Below are positions 11,828-23,594 of a stretch of DNA of 64,000 nt, piece by piece. The notes beneath the pieces are model-generated. The model was not told the DNA's origin, did no database searches, and worked only from the letters and a program-made list of their open reading frames with translations. This DNA comes from Rhizophagus irregularis (taxonomy: Eukaryota > Glomeromycota > Glomeromycetes > Glomerales > Glomeraceae): NCBI RefSeq assembly GCF_026210795.1, contig NC_089454.1, positions 2,418,001 through 2,482,000 on the forward strand, in the 5' to 3' direction. Each line of letters opens with the position of its first letter. Positions within the stretch are counted from its first letter, which is position 1. Both the position numbers and the translations under genes were made by a program.

Positions 11828-12054
11828 GGACCCCCGAAAAATACTGAAATAGGCAGGCCTGGCAGGGCGTAGTGATAAAAAAAAATAATCATATAAATCT
11901 TTCCTTTTTGGACAATCTTTGATAATGTTGGCCAAAATTTTATTTCTGTTTTAATAACTGACTGACACTAATAATTCCGGCCCTGAAAAATGCGTACAGC
12001 CAATAGTAATTTTTTTTGGTTGGACCTTACCTATTTTAATATTATTCGGTCCCC
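11828..12054. mobile_element. 227-bp hAT-like MITE with 8-bp target duplication
   Basis: Flanked by GTATTGTA on both sides (11820-11827 and 12055-12062). The ends are imperfect inverted repeats: GGACCCCCGAAAAATA on the left and ATTATTCGGTCCCC on the right. The interior is not coding. Relatives lie at about 24518-24702 and, in the opposite orientation, 48451-48676. An 8-bp duplication is typical of hAT elements; the superfamily call rests on that alone. Confidence 0.75.
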
Positions 12055-12454
12055 GTATTGTATTTACGAAAAGAGACGGCTGAAAATCTGCTTTTTTGCA
12101 ATTTTCCAAATTTAATTAGTGATCGGCAAAATTTTGTCCATATTACATTGATTCATTTTATGTCACTGATCGACAAACATGTGGGATAATCAGCTGTTAT
12201 CGTTCAGCCCATAGGATCATGTATATACTGTAATGCCGTAATATACCTAGTGAATTTATTAATTATGAGGCGCAGTATTATATTTAGAATTAGTATATAA
12301 AAATTTGGTATTTTAAAATTGTATTTTAATTGGTCCGAAATGACGTTAAACTATTGAATAAGAATTAATGAGAGTTACTAAAAATGATTTACATTTAAGG
12401 GAATGATCATAAAGTAGAAATGATGAACATTGTTTGTTTAATATGAGGTTAGTT

Positions 12455-12562
12455 TTGAAGCAACGCTTTTTATCGATATTTAGTCTTGAAGCAACGCTTT
12501 TTATCAATATTTAGTTTTGAAGCAACGCCTTTTATCAATATTTAGTATTGAGGCAACGCTTG
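12455..12562. repeat. 31-bp tandem repeat, four units
   Basis: The core TTGAAGCAACGC starts at 12455, 12486, 12517 and (as TTGAGGCAACGC) 12548, an exact 31-bp period. The units carry few substitutions. The repeat lies about 320 bp upstream of the 14-unit kinase gene and could contain repeated protein-binding sites. There are no unique spacers, so it is not CRISPR-like. Confidence 0.85.
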
Positions 12563-12852
12563 ATTCAACAAATCTCCATATTAAGGAAAATATAAATACC
12601 AGACTATTTTGACTTAATTAAAAGGAGGGAATAAAAAATTTTGAATAATTTTAATATTTTAGGATGAATATTTAACCGTTATTTAATATTGTTAAACCAA
12701 GCATATTATTGCATTTATTTATATTATTAATAAAGAATTATTTTGTTAGTATCTAAGGTGGCAACGTGACTTATCACGGGATTAGGTATTACAATACCAA
12801 TAATTGTATGATTAAGTATTGTCTTGCTTCGGATTATTTTGTTTTCTGTTAA

Positions 12853-12872
12853 TCTGAATTCATTTGTAGTTT
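12853..12872 (+). promoter_or_regulatory. Shared leader motif of the array kinases
   Basis: TCTGAATTCATTTGTAGTTT ends 12 bp before the start codon at 12885. The same core (TGAATTCATTTGTAGTTT) sits 14-15 bp before the start in the two related loci (26353-26372 and 42056-42075). It ends like the intron acceptors in these genes (TTTGTAG), so it may be the 3' end of a leader intron or a transcription-start element. Confidence 0.55.
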
Positions 12873-12884
12873 AGGAAGTTTCAA

Positions 12885-15800
12885 ATGGATTCTTTCACCA
12901 ATAGTAATAAAAAGTTATTTAACTCATCACATATCAACGCTAATGAAGAATTATATGAGATATGTGAAATATGCAGTTATACATGTTACGCAAAACGTTT
13001 TCAGCATTATTTCGAAAATTGGACTAGCGGTAATAATGATATTGATAAATTTATTCAAGATACTCAATCATCAATCCATAAATTTTATGATATAGATAAA
13101 ACATTAGAATGGATACCTTATGAGAGATTTTACAATATCAAGCATATCGAAGAAGGTAGATATAAGTTTAATTGGGTTGATGGAAATATTATTGATTGGG
13201 ATAATAAAACTCAAAGTTGGAAAAGAAAAGGTCAAAATATGAGTGTGGAATTAAAAATATTAAATAATCCAATAAACATTTCGTTAGAATTTATGGATGA
13301 GGTATAATAAATTTTTTTTCTTTATTGAAATTTTTGATAAATTTTAATTTTTTGTTGACATATTACATTCACAGATTAATAAAACTTATGGAATAACTCA
13401 GAATCCAATAACTAACAATTATATGATGGTTTTGAGCAATAAATGTAAAGAATGTAACGATATATGCTATGCAAACCGTTTTCAATTAAATTTCAAAAAT
13501 TGGACTAGTGAAAATAATGATATTGATAAATTTATTCGTGATACTCAGTTATCAACCCATGCAGATTTGAAAAAAGCATTAGAATGGATACCTTATTCTA
13601 AATTAAATGATATTAGATATATTACGGTAAACAGGGATCGTGCAAATTGGGTTGATGGAAATATAATTGATTGGGTTGACGAAACTAAAGGATGGAAAAG
13701 AGGAGGTCAAAATATGATTGTAGAGTTGAAAAAATTAAATGATCTGAAAAATATTACATTGGAGTTTATGGATGAGGTATGATTGGTTTGTTCTTTATTG
13801 AAATTTCCATTAAAATTTTTAATTTTTATTAATATATTTGTAGAATAAAGTATTTTATGGAATAACTCATAATCCAAACACGAGAGATTATATGATGGTT
13901 TTAAATGATAAATGTAAAAAATGTAACGATATATGCTATGCAAAACGTTTTCAATTAAATTTCTCAAATTGGACTAGTGGTAATAATGATATTGATAAAT
14001 TTATTCAAGATACTCAGTTATCAGTTCATAAAGATGTTAAAAAAGCATTGGAGTGGATACCTTACAAAAAAATTTACAATATTAAATGTATTGTAAAAGG
14101 TATCAGATATAAGGCAAATTGGATTGATGGAAATATAATTAATTTGGATAATAAAACTCAAAGTTGGAAAAGAAAAGGTCAAAATATGAGTGTGGAACTG
14201 AAAATATTAAGTAATCCGATAAACATCTCGTTAGAATTTATGGATGAGGTATAATAATTTTTTTTTTTATTGAAATTTTTGATAAATTTTAATTTTTTGT
14301 TAACATATTACATTACATTCACAGATTAGTAAAGTTTATGGAATAACTCGGAATCCAAAAACAAGAGATTATATGATGGTTTTAAATGATAAATGTAAAA
14401 CATGTAACGATATATGCTATGCAAAACGTTTTCAATTAAATTTCAAAAATTGGACTAGTGAAAATAATGATATTGATAAATTTATTCGTGATATTCAGTT
14501 ATCAACCCATACAGATTTGAGAAAAGCATTAGAATGGATACCTTATTCTAAATTAAATGATATTAAATATATTACGGTAAACATGTATCGTGCAAATTGG
14601 ATTGATGGAAATATAATTGATTGGGTTGACGAAACTAAAGGATGGAAAAGAAGAGGTCAAAATATGATTGTAGAGTTGAAAAATTTAAATGATCTGAAAA
14701 ATATTACATTGGAGTTTATGAATGAGGTATAATTGGTTTGTTCTTTATTGAAATCTCCATTAAAATTTTAAATTCTTATTAATATATTTGTAGAATAAAG
14801 TATTTTATGGAATAACTCAGAATCCAAACACGAGAGATTATATAATGGTTTTAAATGATAAATGTAAAAAATGTAACGATATATGCTATGCAAAACGTTT
14901 TCAATTAAATTTCTCAAATTGGACTAGTGGTAATAATGATATTGATAAATTTATTCAAAATACTCAGTTATCAGTTCATAAAGATGTTGAAAAGGCATTG
15001 GAGTGGATACCTTACAATAAATTTTATAATATTAAATGTATTGCAGAAGACTGGTATCAAGCAAATTGGATTGATGGAAATATAATTAATTGGGATAATA
15101 ACACTCAAAGTTGGGAAAGAGAAGGACAAAATTTGAGTGTGGAACTGAAAAGATTAAATGATCCAAAAAATATTACATTAGAATTTATGGATGAGGTATG
15201 ATATATTTGTTTTTTATTGAAATTTTTGATAAATTTTTATTTATTGTTGCTGAAATATATTTTAGATTAAAAAGGCTTATGGAATATCTCAGGATCCAGA
15301 AACTAAAATTTATATAATAGTTTTGAGTAATAAGTGTAAGGAATGTAATTCCGAATGTTATACAACATGTTTTCAGCGAAATTTCAAAAATTGGACTAGT
15401 GGCAATAATGATATTGATAAATATATCCAGGATAATCAGTTATCAGTCCATAATAATATGAAAAAAGCACTGGAGTGGATACCTTACAATAAATTTTTCT
15501 TTATTAGATATATTGCAAAAGGTAGATATATGGCAAATTGGATTGATGGAAACATGGTTAATTGGAATAATAAAACTCAAAGTTGGAAAAGAAAAAATCC
15601 AAAGATGAATGTAGAACTGAAAAGATTAAATAATCCAAAAAATATTACAATAGAATTTAAAAATAAGGTATGATAAATTTATTTTTATTAGATTTTATTG
15701 AATTTTAATTTCTTATTAATATATTGTATTTGTAGATTAAAGCAGATGATGTATTTTATGGAATAACTCAGAATCCAGAAACAAAAGATTATATGATAGT

Positions 15801-18800
15801 TTTTGATAATAAATGTAAAAGATGTTATTATAAATGTTATTCAGTGTGTTTTCGACAAAATTTCAAAAATTGGACTAGTGGTAATATTGAAATTGATAAA
15901 TTTATTCAGGATACTCAATTATCAGCCCACAATGATGTGAAAAAGGCATTAGAATGGATACCTAATAATAAAATCATCGATGTTAAGAATAATATAAAAG
16001 ACAAGTATATTGCTAATTGGGTTGATGGAAAAATAATTAACTGGGATAATAAAACTCAAAGTTGGAAAAGAGATCAAAATATATCTGTGAATCTGAGAAG
16101 TTTAGGGTCAAAATATATCACATTAAAATTTATCAATGAGGTATGATAAAATTATTTTTTATTGAAATCTTTGATCAATTTTACTTTTTATTTAAATATT
16201 ACATTTGTAGATTAAAATAGATTACATAATTTATGGAATAACTCAAAATCCAAAAACAAAAGATTATATGATGGTTTTAGGTAATAAATGTAATAAGTGC
16301 AAACTTGTATGTTATTCCATTTATTTTCAACAAAATTTCAAAAATTGGACTAGTGATAACGGTGATATTGATAAATTTATTCAAAATACTCAGTTATCAG
16401 CTCATAAAGTTGTAGAAGTATTAGAATGGATACCTAATGATAGATTTGATGATATTAGGTGTATTGCAAAAGACACCAAGTATATTGCAAATTGGATTGA
16501 CGGATATATAAGTGATTGGGATTATGGAAATAACAATTGGAAAAGAAAAGATCAAAATATAATTGTGGAATTGAAAAAATTAATTAACCCAAATAATATT
16601 GCATCAGAATTTATGAATGAGGTATAATGAATTTATTTTTATTAAATTTTTATAAATTTTGAATTTCCTCTAATATATTGTACTTATATGTAGATTAAAG
16701 TAATTTATGGAATAACCCAAAATCCAAAAACCAAAGATTATATGATGGTTTTACTAGGTGATAAATGTAAAAAGTGCAACCTTGTATGTTATTCTATATA
16801 TTTTCAACAAAATTTCGGAAATTGGACTAGTGATAACAGCGATATTGATAAATTTATTCAAGATACTCAGTTATCAGCTCATAAAGATGTAGGAAAAGTA
16901 TTAGAATGGATACCTAATGATAGATTTAATAATATTAAGTGTATTGCAAAAGACAGGTATATTGCAAACTGGATTGATGGATACATAGGTGATTGGGATT
17001 ATGGAAATAAAAATTGGAAAAGAAAAGGTCAAAATACGATTGTGGAATTGAAAAAATTAATTAATCCAAACAATATTACATTAATGGAATCTAAATAATA
17101 TTACATTAATGGATGAGGTATAATAAATTTATTTTTAAATTTTATAAATTTTGAATTTTCCTCTAATATATTATACTGATATGTAGATTAAAGTATTTTA
17201 TGGAATAACTCGAAATCCAAAAACAAGAGATTATATGATGGTTTTAAATATTGCATGTGAAAAATGCCATTATATGTGCTATTCAAAATGTTTTCAATTA
17301 AATTTCTTAAATTGGACTAGTGGCAATAAACATATTGATATATTTATTCAAAATATTCAGCTAACAGCTCATAAAGATATGAGAAAAGCAATAGAATGGA
17401 TATCCTATGATAAAATTAATAATATTAAGTGCATTGCAAAAAACAGGTATATTGCAAATTGGATCGATGGATACATAATTGATTGGGATTATGGAAATGA
17501 AAATTGGAAAAGAAAAGGTCGAAATATGATTGTAGAACTGGAAAAATTGAATAATTCAATGTTTATTACATCAGAATTTATGAATAAGGTACGAAAAATT
17601 CATTTATAAAAAATTTTATAATTATATATTTTTTTTTTTTACTGAAATATTATATTCGTAGACTAAAACAAATTATATATTTTATGGAATAACTCAAAAT
17701 CCAAAAACAAAGGATTATATGATGGTTTTAAATAAAAAGTGTAAATCATGTAACTATATATGTAATGCAATACATTTTCAACAAAATTTCTTAAATTGGA
17801 CTGGTGGCAATAATGATATTAATAAATTTATTCAAAATACTCAGTTATCAGCTCATAAGGATGTAGGAGAAGTATTAGAATGGATACCTAATGATAAATT
17901 TAATAATATTAAGTGTATTGCAAAAGACACCAGGTATATTGCAAATTGGATTGATGGATATATAAGTGATTGGGATTATGGAAATGAAAATTGGGAAAGA
18001 AAAGGTAAAAATATGATTGTGGAATTGAAAAAATTAATTAACTCAAATAATATTACATCAGAATTTATGGATGAGGTATAATAAATTTATTTTTTTATTT
18101 AAATTTTTATAAATTTTGAATTTTCCTTTAATGTATTATACTTATATGTAGATTAAAGTAATTTATGGAATAACTCAAAATCTAAAAACAATGGATTATA
18201 TGATGGTTTTAGGTGATAAATGTAAAAAGTGCAAATTTGTATGTTATGCTATATATTTTCAACAAAATTTCGGAAATTGGACTAGTGATAACGATGATAT
18301 TGATAAATTTATTCAAGATACTCAGTTATTATCTCATAAAAATGCAATAAAAGCAATAGAATGGATACCTAATAATAGTTTATATAATATTAAATGTATT
18401 ACAACAGACACATATATGGCAAATTGGACTGATGGAAATATAATTGGTAGGAATAATAAAAACCAAGATTGGGAAAGAGAAGGTCAAAATATGATTGTGG
18501 AACTGAAAAGATTAAATAATCCAAAAAATATTGCATTAGAATTTATGGATGAGGTATGAAAATTTATTTATATTTTAATAGATTTATACTTTTTTGCTAA
18601 TATATTTAAACTGTATGTGTAGAGTAAGATATTTTATGGAATGACTCAAATTTCAGAAACAAAAGATTATATGATTGTTTTGAATAATAAATGCAAAAAA
18701 TGTAATCGTACATATTATGTAAAATGTTTACAGCAAGATTTTAAAAGTTGGAATAGTGGTAGTATTAATATTAATAAATTTATTCAAGATATTCAGCTAA

Positions 18801-20526
18801 CAGCTCATGATGATGCAGAAAAAATATTAGAATGGATACCTTATAATAGGTTTTATAACATTAAGTATATTGCTGAAAACATGTATGAAGCTAATTGGAT
18901 TGATGGAAATATAATTTTTTGGTGTAATAAAAATAAAAATTGGGTAAGAAAAGGTCAGAATATGTTTGTGAATCTGAGAAGTTTAAATTCAAAAATCATC
19001 ACATCAGAATTTATAAATGAGGTATAATAAATACATTCTTATTAAAAGTTTTATATACTTTTGATTTTTGCTAACACATTATATTTATAGCTTACTATAG
19101 ATTACAAAGTTTATGGGATAACTCAGGATTCAAAAACAAAAACTTATATGATGGTTTTGGGTTATAATGAAAAATGTAAATTATGTAATTCTATGTGTTA
19201 TACAATATTTTTTCAACAAAATTTCAAAAATTGGACTAGCGGTAATAATGATATTAACAAATTTATTCAAGATACTCAGCTGTCAGTTCATGATGATGTG
19301 AAAAAAGCATTAGAATGGATACCTTATGATAGATTATATAATATTAAGTATATTGCAAAGGGTGGGTTTGGTAAAGTGTATAAGGCAAATTGGATTGATG
19401 GATATGTGACTGATTGGGATAATGAACATCAAAATCGGAAAAGGTATAATGAAAATATGCTTGTAGCTCTGAAAAGTTTGGATAATTCAGAAAGAGTTAC
19501 ATTAGAATTTATTAATGAGGTATTTATTTACTTGTTATTAATAATTTATAATTTGTGAATTTTAGTTTATTAATACATTTTACACTTTAAATATAGGCTA
19601 TGTCACATAAAAAAGTAAATGACAATTATTACATTATTAAATTTTATGGAATAACTCAAGATCCCGAAACAAGAAATTACATGATGGTCTTAGATTATGC
19701 AGAAAGTGGAAGTTTACGTGATTATTTGGAAAAAAATTATAGAGAATTAAATTGGGAAACTAAGATTAATTATTTGTATTGTATTTCATCTGCACTTGAA
19801 AATATTCATGGGAATGAATTAATTCATCGTGATTTACATATGGGAAATATATTAAAAAATTATGATAATATTCTTATTACTGATTTGGGATTATGTAAAC
19901 CTGCAAATTGCAATTCATTAGAAAATACAAAAAATAATATATATGGCGTTTTACCTTATATAGCCCCTGAGATTTTACGAGGACAAAGTTATACTAAAGC
20001 TTCTGATATTTACAGTTTTGGGATAGTCATGTATGAAGTTATTTCTGGATTATCTCCATATCACGATTTAATTAATGATGAATTTTTAGCAGCGAAAATT
20101 TGTCAAGGACTTAGACCAAGGTTTAAAACTATTAAAGTACCTCCATTCATTGTGCATTTAATTAAAAGATGTTTAGATGCAAATTTACTAAATCGACCAA
20201 CGGCATTTGAAGTTAGAGATAAATTATGGGGATTCAAGTTTGAAAATTCAGTAGAATTAATAGAACTGCAAAAACAAATTAAAGAAATTCATGATAACAA
20301 TACACATGAAAATTCAGTAGAATTAATAGAATTGCAAAAACAAATTGAAGAAATTCATGATAACAATACATCTTTAACTAGCTCGTCATATAGAATGCAT
20401 TCAAAAGCTAATTATACTGGTAGTAGTTTACTTAGTTTTAATAACCTTTCAGTGCCAAAAAATTCTGACGATTATTATGAACAAAATGGTGATATAATAA
20501 GTGAAAAATTTTCAGGTATTAATTAA
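12885..20526 (+). CDS. Tandem-exon kinase: 14 N-lobe units plus one kinase C-lobe
   Basis: Fifteen exons, introns of about 65-140 bp, nearly all GT-AG and phase 0. Exon starts-ends: 12885-13301, 13375-13776, 13844-14248, 14325-14726, 14794-15195, 15266-15667, 15736-16140, 16211-16621, 16694-17117, 17187-17588, 17662-18075, 18152-18553, 18623-19021, 19091-19519, 19597-20526. Each repeated exon encodes YGITQxPxTxxYMMVL, a CxxCxxxC block, NWTSGNxDIDKFIQDTQLS, EWIPYxKxxNIKxI, ANWIDG and VELKxLN. Units 1-13 lack the glycine loop; unit 14 has GGFGKVYKANWIDG. The last exon carries HRDLHMGNIL, DLG instead of DFG, YIAPEIL and a 22-residue tail duplication. Unit 9 is out of phase with an in-frame stop at 17096-17098. 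If it is skipped, the frame closes at about 2073 residues. Whether all exons join into one mRNA is untested. Confidence 0.7.
13375..19519 (+). repeat. Array of exon-intron units with period about 470 bp
   Basis: Each period is one exon of about 400-430 bp plus a short intron. Units 2 and 4 are near-identical, as are 3 and 5, and their introns alternate in the same way (acceptors CATTCACAG versus TATTTGTAG), so this part grew as a dimer. Units 8, 9, 11 and 12 form a second subfamily with DYGN after YISDW or YIGDW. Lengths are multiples of three apart from unit 9. Confidence 0.85.
17080..17120 (+). other. Lesion at the end of unit 9
   Basis: The segment ATATTACATTAATGGA is duplicated here, moving the exon end out of frame and creating a TAA at 17096-17098. 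The exon then measures 424 nt rather than a multiple of three. No alternative GT donor that repairs the frame is visible just upstream. Confidence 0.8.
20242..20372 (+). repeat. 66-bp in-frame duplication in the kinase tail
   Basis: The C-terminal tail repeats ENSVELIELQKQI followed by EIHDNNT in two adjacent 22-residue units, probably a short coiled-coil helix. The paralogue at 45.5 kb has one shortened version. Confidence 0.85.
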
Positions 20527-23254
20527 TAATTTGTTATCAGATAAATCAATTCTTAAATATACTAATAATACTTTGATTTGTTAGAGTCTTTGTAAATTAA
20601 TATTTCTTTATGAAAATGGCTTATATAATAACTACGGTTTTCATATTTAACGTTATTTTTATTTTCCAAGTCAAATATAACGAGTCCAGGTAAAAAAAGT
20701 AACAAAAGTAATTTAATTGCTGCATTATTTTTCAATATTTCTTCTTTTATTTCTTATCATTATAATTTAAAATTCAGTTTAATGTTAGACTATCTAACCT
20801 TTGATTTTAAAATGGGGTAAATTTTTTTTTACTTTTCTAATTTAACACTAGAAGCGTATTTTTTTTATTTGTAGTTAATAACATTAAAATGTTTAATGGT
20901 CTCATGTATTAATTATTTTATAATTATATATTTATATTATTACTTTTAAATAAATTAACAATTAAAAGTTTTAAGCATATCGTGTTGAGACATTTTTTTA
21001 AAATTGATTAAAACTGTAGCAACTGAAATTGCATAATAACATTCAACCTAAAAAATCTATTCAAAGGTAGAAAATGTTGCTGCGAACTGAAGTTATTTAT
21101 ATACCCATCACATAATTTAGTAGGACGAAAGGAAAGTAAAATATGATTTAAATTTATCTCCTTCTTTGGGATGTATGGTCAAAGCTGTACTAGTTCGTTT
21201 CGTCAGGAGACTTGTAAAATAACCTGTCTGTTTTTTATTTATATCTTTTCCTTAAAAAAATTTTTGATCAAATTGATAAAATTGACTTCTTTTTTATTTA
21301 AGAGTAATAATTAACTTTTATCTCATTAACTTCAATGACTTCTAAATTTCTAAAGTTTAGTATTGTTCCAATATCTTCAACATCTAGCTAAAATGATTAT
21401 TATTAAAACCTATGATTTAACCGGAACTGTGAAAATCACATATCACGCGTTTTCATGTTACACGATTTGAATTATTTATACAGAGGATAATCTTAATGTG
21501 ATTAGTTATATAGATGTTTTAAATAGATTAGAAGAGTAAGCCAAAGGAGGCGAATATATTTTAAAAGTGAGTAGTAAGCGCAATAAAGGAATTTCATTTT
21601 TAATAGATAAAAATTTTTGATATACGAATTTGCAACACAACATGGCGCAACCTGATCTAACAAATGTAGATATTATGAAAAATACGAGCAAACTTTTACT
21701 AACATTTAAAATTAAGAAATATGGATTTTTACATTATATTTTTCGTTAAATTTTATTTATTGAAAGCTCCTTTTTATGTCAATTATTAAATCTTGTGCGG
21801 CTGGCCTGCGTCACGCTAATAATTTTGCGATTCTGCGTCTGCGTCACGCTTATCAGGAAAATCAGGAAAAGCAACAAGTTGCCGTCTCACAACCGAAGCT
21901 CCTTTTATATTATTATTAAAAAGATTTTGTTTTAAATGATATTTAATAAAAAAGGAGAAAAAATGATAAAATAAAGAGGTTATCTATTTACTTGCTGAAA
22001 CAATAGTAAAGGCGAAAATCAACAATAGATATTTCAATTGCATGATTCCAGATTTTTTTTTCTCGTGGTTTTTTGTTTGAATATATAATATATATTAAAT
22101 TCGTTGTTAGTAAATTTATTTTAAGGATATTTTGTCTCTTAGTTCTTATATAAAAGTATTTTCTTATAATAAACACCTCAAATTAATGATTTTTCCGAAG
22201 GCTGAATATACTGTAGAAGGCGAACAAGAGTATTTTTGCCACGTTTTTTTACATTGCGCCATGTTAAAATTTACAATTGAAAGCAGAGCCACTTTAAATT
22301 AATAATGTGAAAATGATGTCAATAATTATTTTGAGTCGCAATGCATTTAGTATTATTAACGAGAGCTTGAATCTATGATTTATTTATTATATTAATATTG
22401 GAATTGATTACATAAAAAGAATGTCCTATGTCATATACAGTATTGTATAATTAAACACATTTTATATAATTGGAATTCAAAAAATTTTTAATGGTGTAGA
22501 AAGTACAACCCGAATTTAAATTTAAAATAAAACATTATATATATATATATGTAATTATCACGTTTATGATTATGTGATATTATTTCTGGTTTCGCGTCAT
22601 GTTTATTAGCATATTGTGGTTCTGTATCTGCATCAATAGTGAATTAATTTATTATTAAAAGTATTACTGCAGTTTAGCGAGTAAATTAAATCATCCCTTT
22701 AAAAGAAAAATTTTCTTTTTTACTAAAGCAATAATATGGCAAGATTGATTTTGTGTTACATATAATTTTTAATTCATTGCTTGTTTATTTGTTTAAAATT
22801 TTCTCAAATTATTTCATAATTACAAATTTTTTTCATACGAAGACGAAGTACAAGAGTATTTTTGCCACGTTTTTCTACATTGCGCCACAATTGGAACATG
22901 TGATGTCAATTTGGATTAATAACTTCGAAAATAGATTCTTTTTTTACTAATTTCATATGCGCTTTATCGTTATATATTAGGATTAAAATAATGATAGGAA
23001 AAATGCCGCCTAATATTTTAAACGAAATACGCGGGAAATAAAGTAATGTACGCTGCGCCTACTGCGTCTACTGCGCGAATCCAATTTAATTTAAATCACT
23101 GAGTCGGGACCATTCAATTCCGACGATCAGACTCGCGTTATAATATAACCCTGAAAATTCAAGATCTCAACACTCATTATAATGACATGAATGCAAAAAA
23201 TTTAATTAATCGATATATTAAAACAAAATGAAAAATTATATTTATTTATTGATA
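20527..23254. other. Gene-poor region with diverged direct repeats
   Basis: The first few hundred bases resemble the 3' flank of the kinase locus at 46.0-46.7 kb (shared AAATTAACAATTAAAA then TTTTAAGCATAT), so duplication of the kinase loci carried flanking DNA. Within 22.1-23.0 kb the block CAAGAGTATTTTTGCCACG followed by ACATTGCGCCA occurs twice (about 22228-22262 and 22850-22887). No gene is supported. Confidence 0.45.
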
Positions 23255-23400
23255 ATGGTGTAGTTAGCCGAAAAACAGAGCCGGATTCCTGATTGCCGAT
23301 CATCCGGATCCGGTTTAATCGCCTGGAATTCCACGACGAACTACGCCTGAGCCGGTCCGGATCACGATGCGGCTAATTATTTTTCGGCTAACTACACCAT
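23255..23400. mobile_element. 146-bp MITE with TA target duplication
   Basis: The ends are inverted repeats (ATGGTGTAGTTAGCCGAAAA on the left and its complement on the right) flanked by TA at 23253-23254 and 23401-23402. The interior is clearly richer in G and C than its surroundings and has no reading frame. The TA target suggests mobilisation by a Tc1/mariner-type enzyme. Confidence 0.8.
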
Positions 23401-23594
23401 TACATATTTAAGATGCGTAAAAAATAAAAAATTGAAATAAAGCAAAAAAAAAATTATCATGATCGATAACCAACATATTATGCATTATAAATTATACTAT
23501 TGTTCAATCCTTAGACCAGATAATTGAGAATCTTTGATAATTTATAAAGCAATAAAATTAGCAACTACTAATATTTATTTAAAAAAAAAGAATT

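Noticed and set aside
12455-12562. CRISPR-like array
   Set aside because: The 31-bp units are contiguous with no unique spacers, in a eukaryotic context.
12885-19519. Reading the 14 units as separate small genes
   Set aside because: Each unit lacks its own stop and promoter signals when splicing is considered; conserved acceptors, donors and phase 0 ends fit exons of one gene. Transcript data could still change this.
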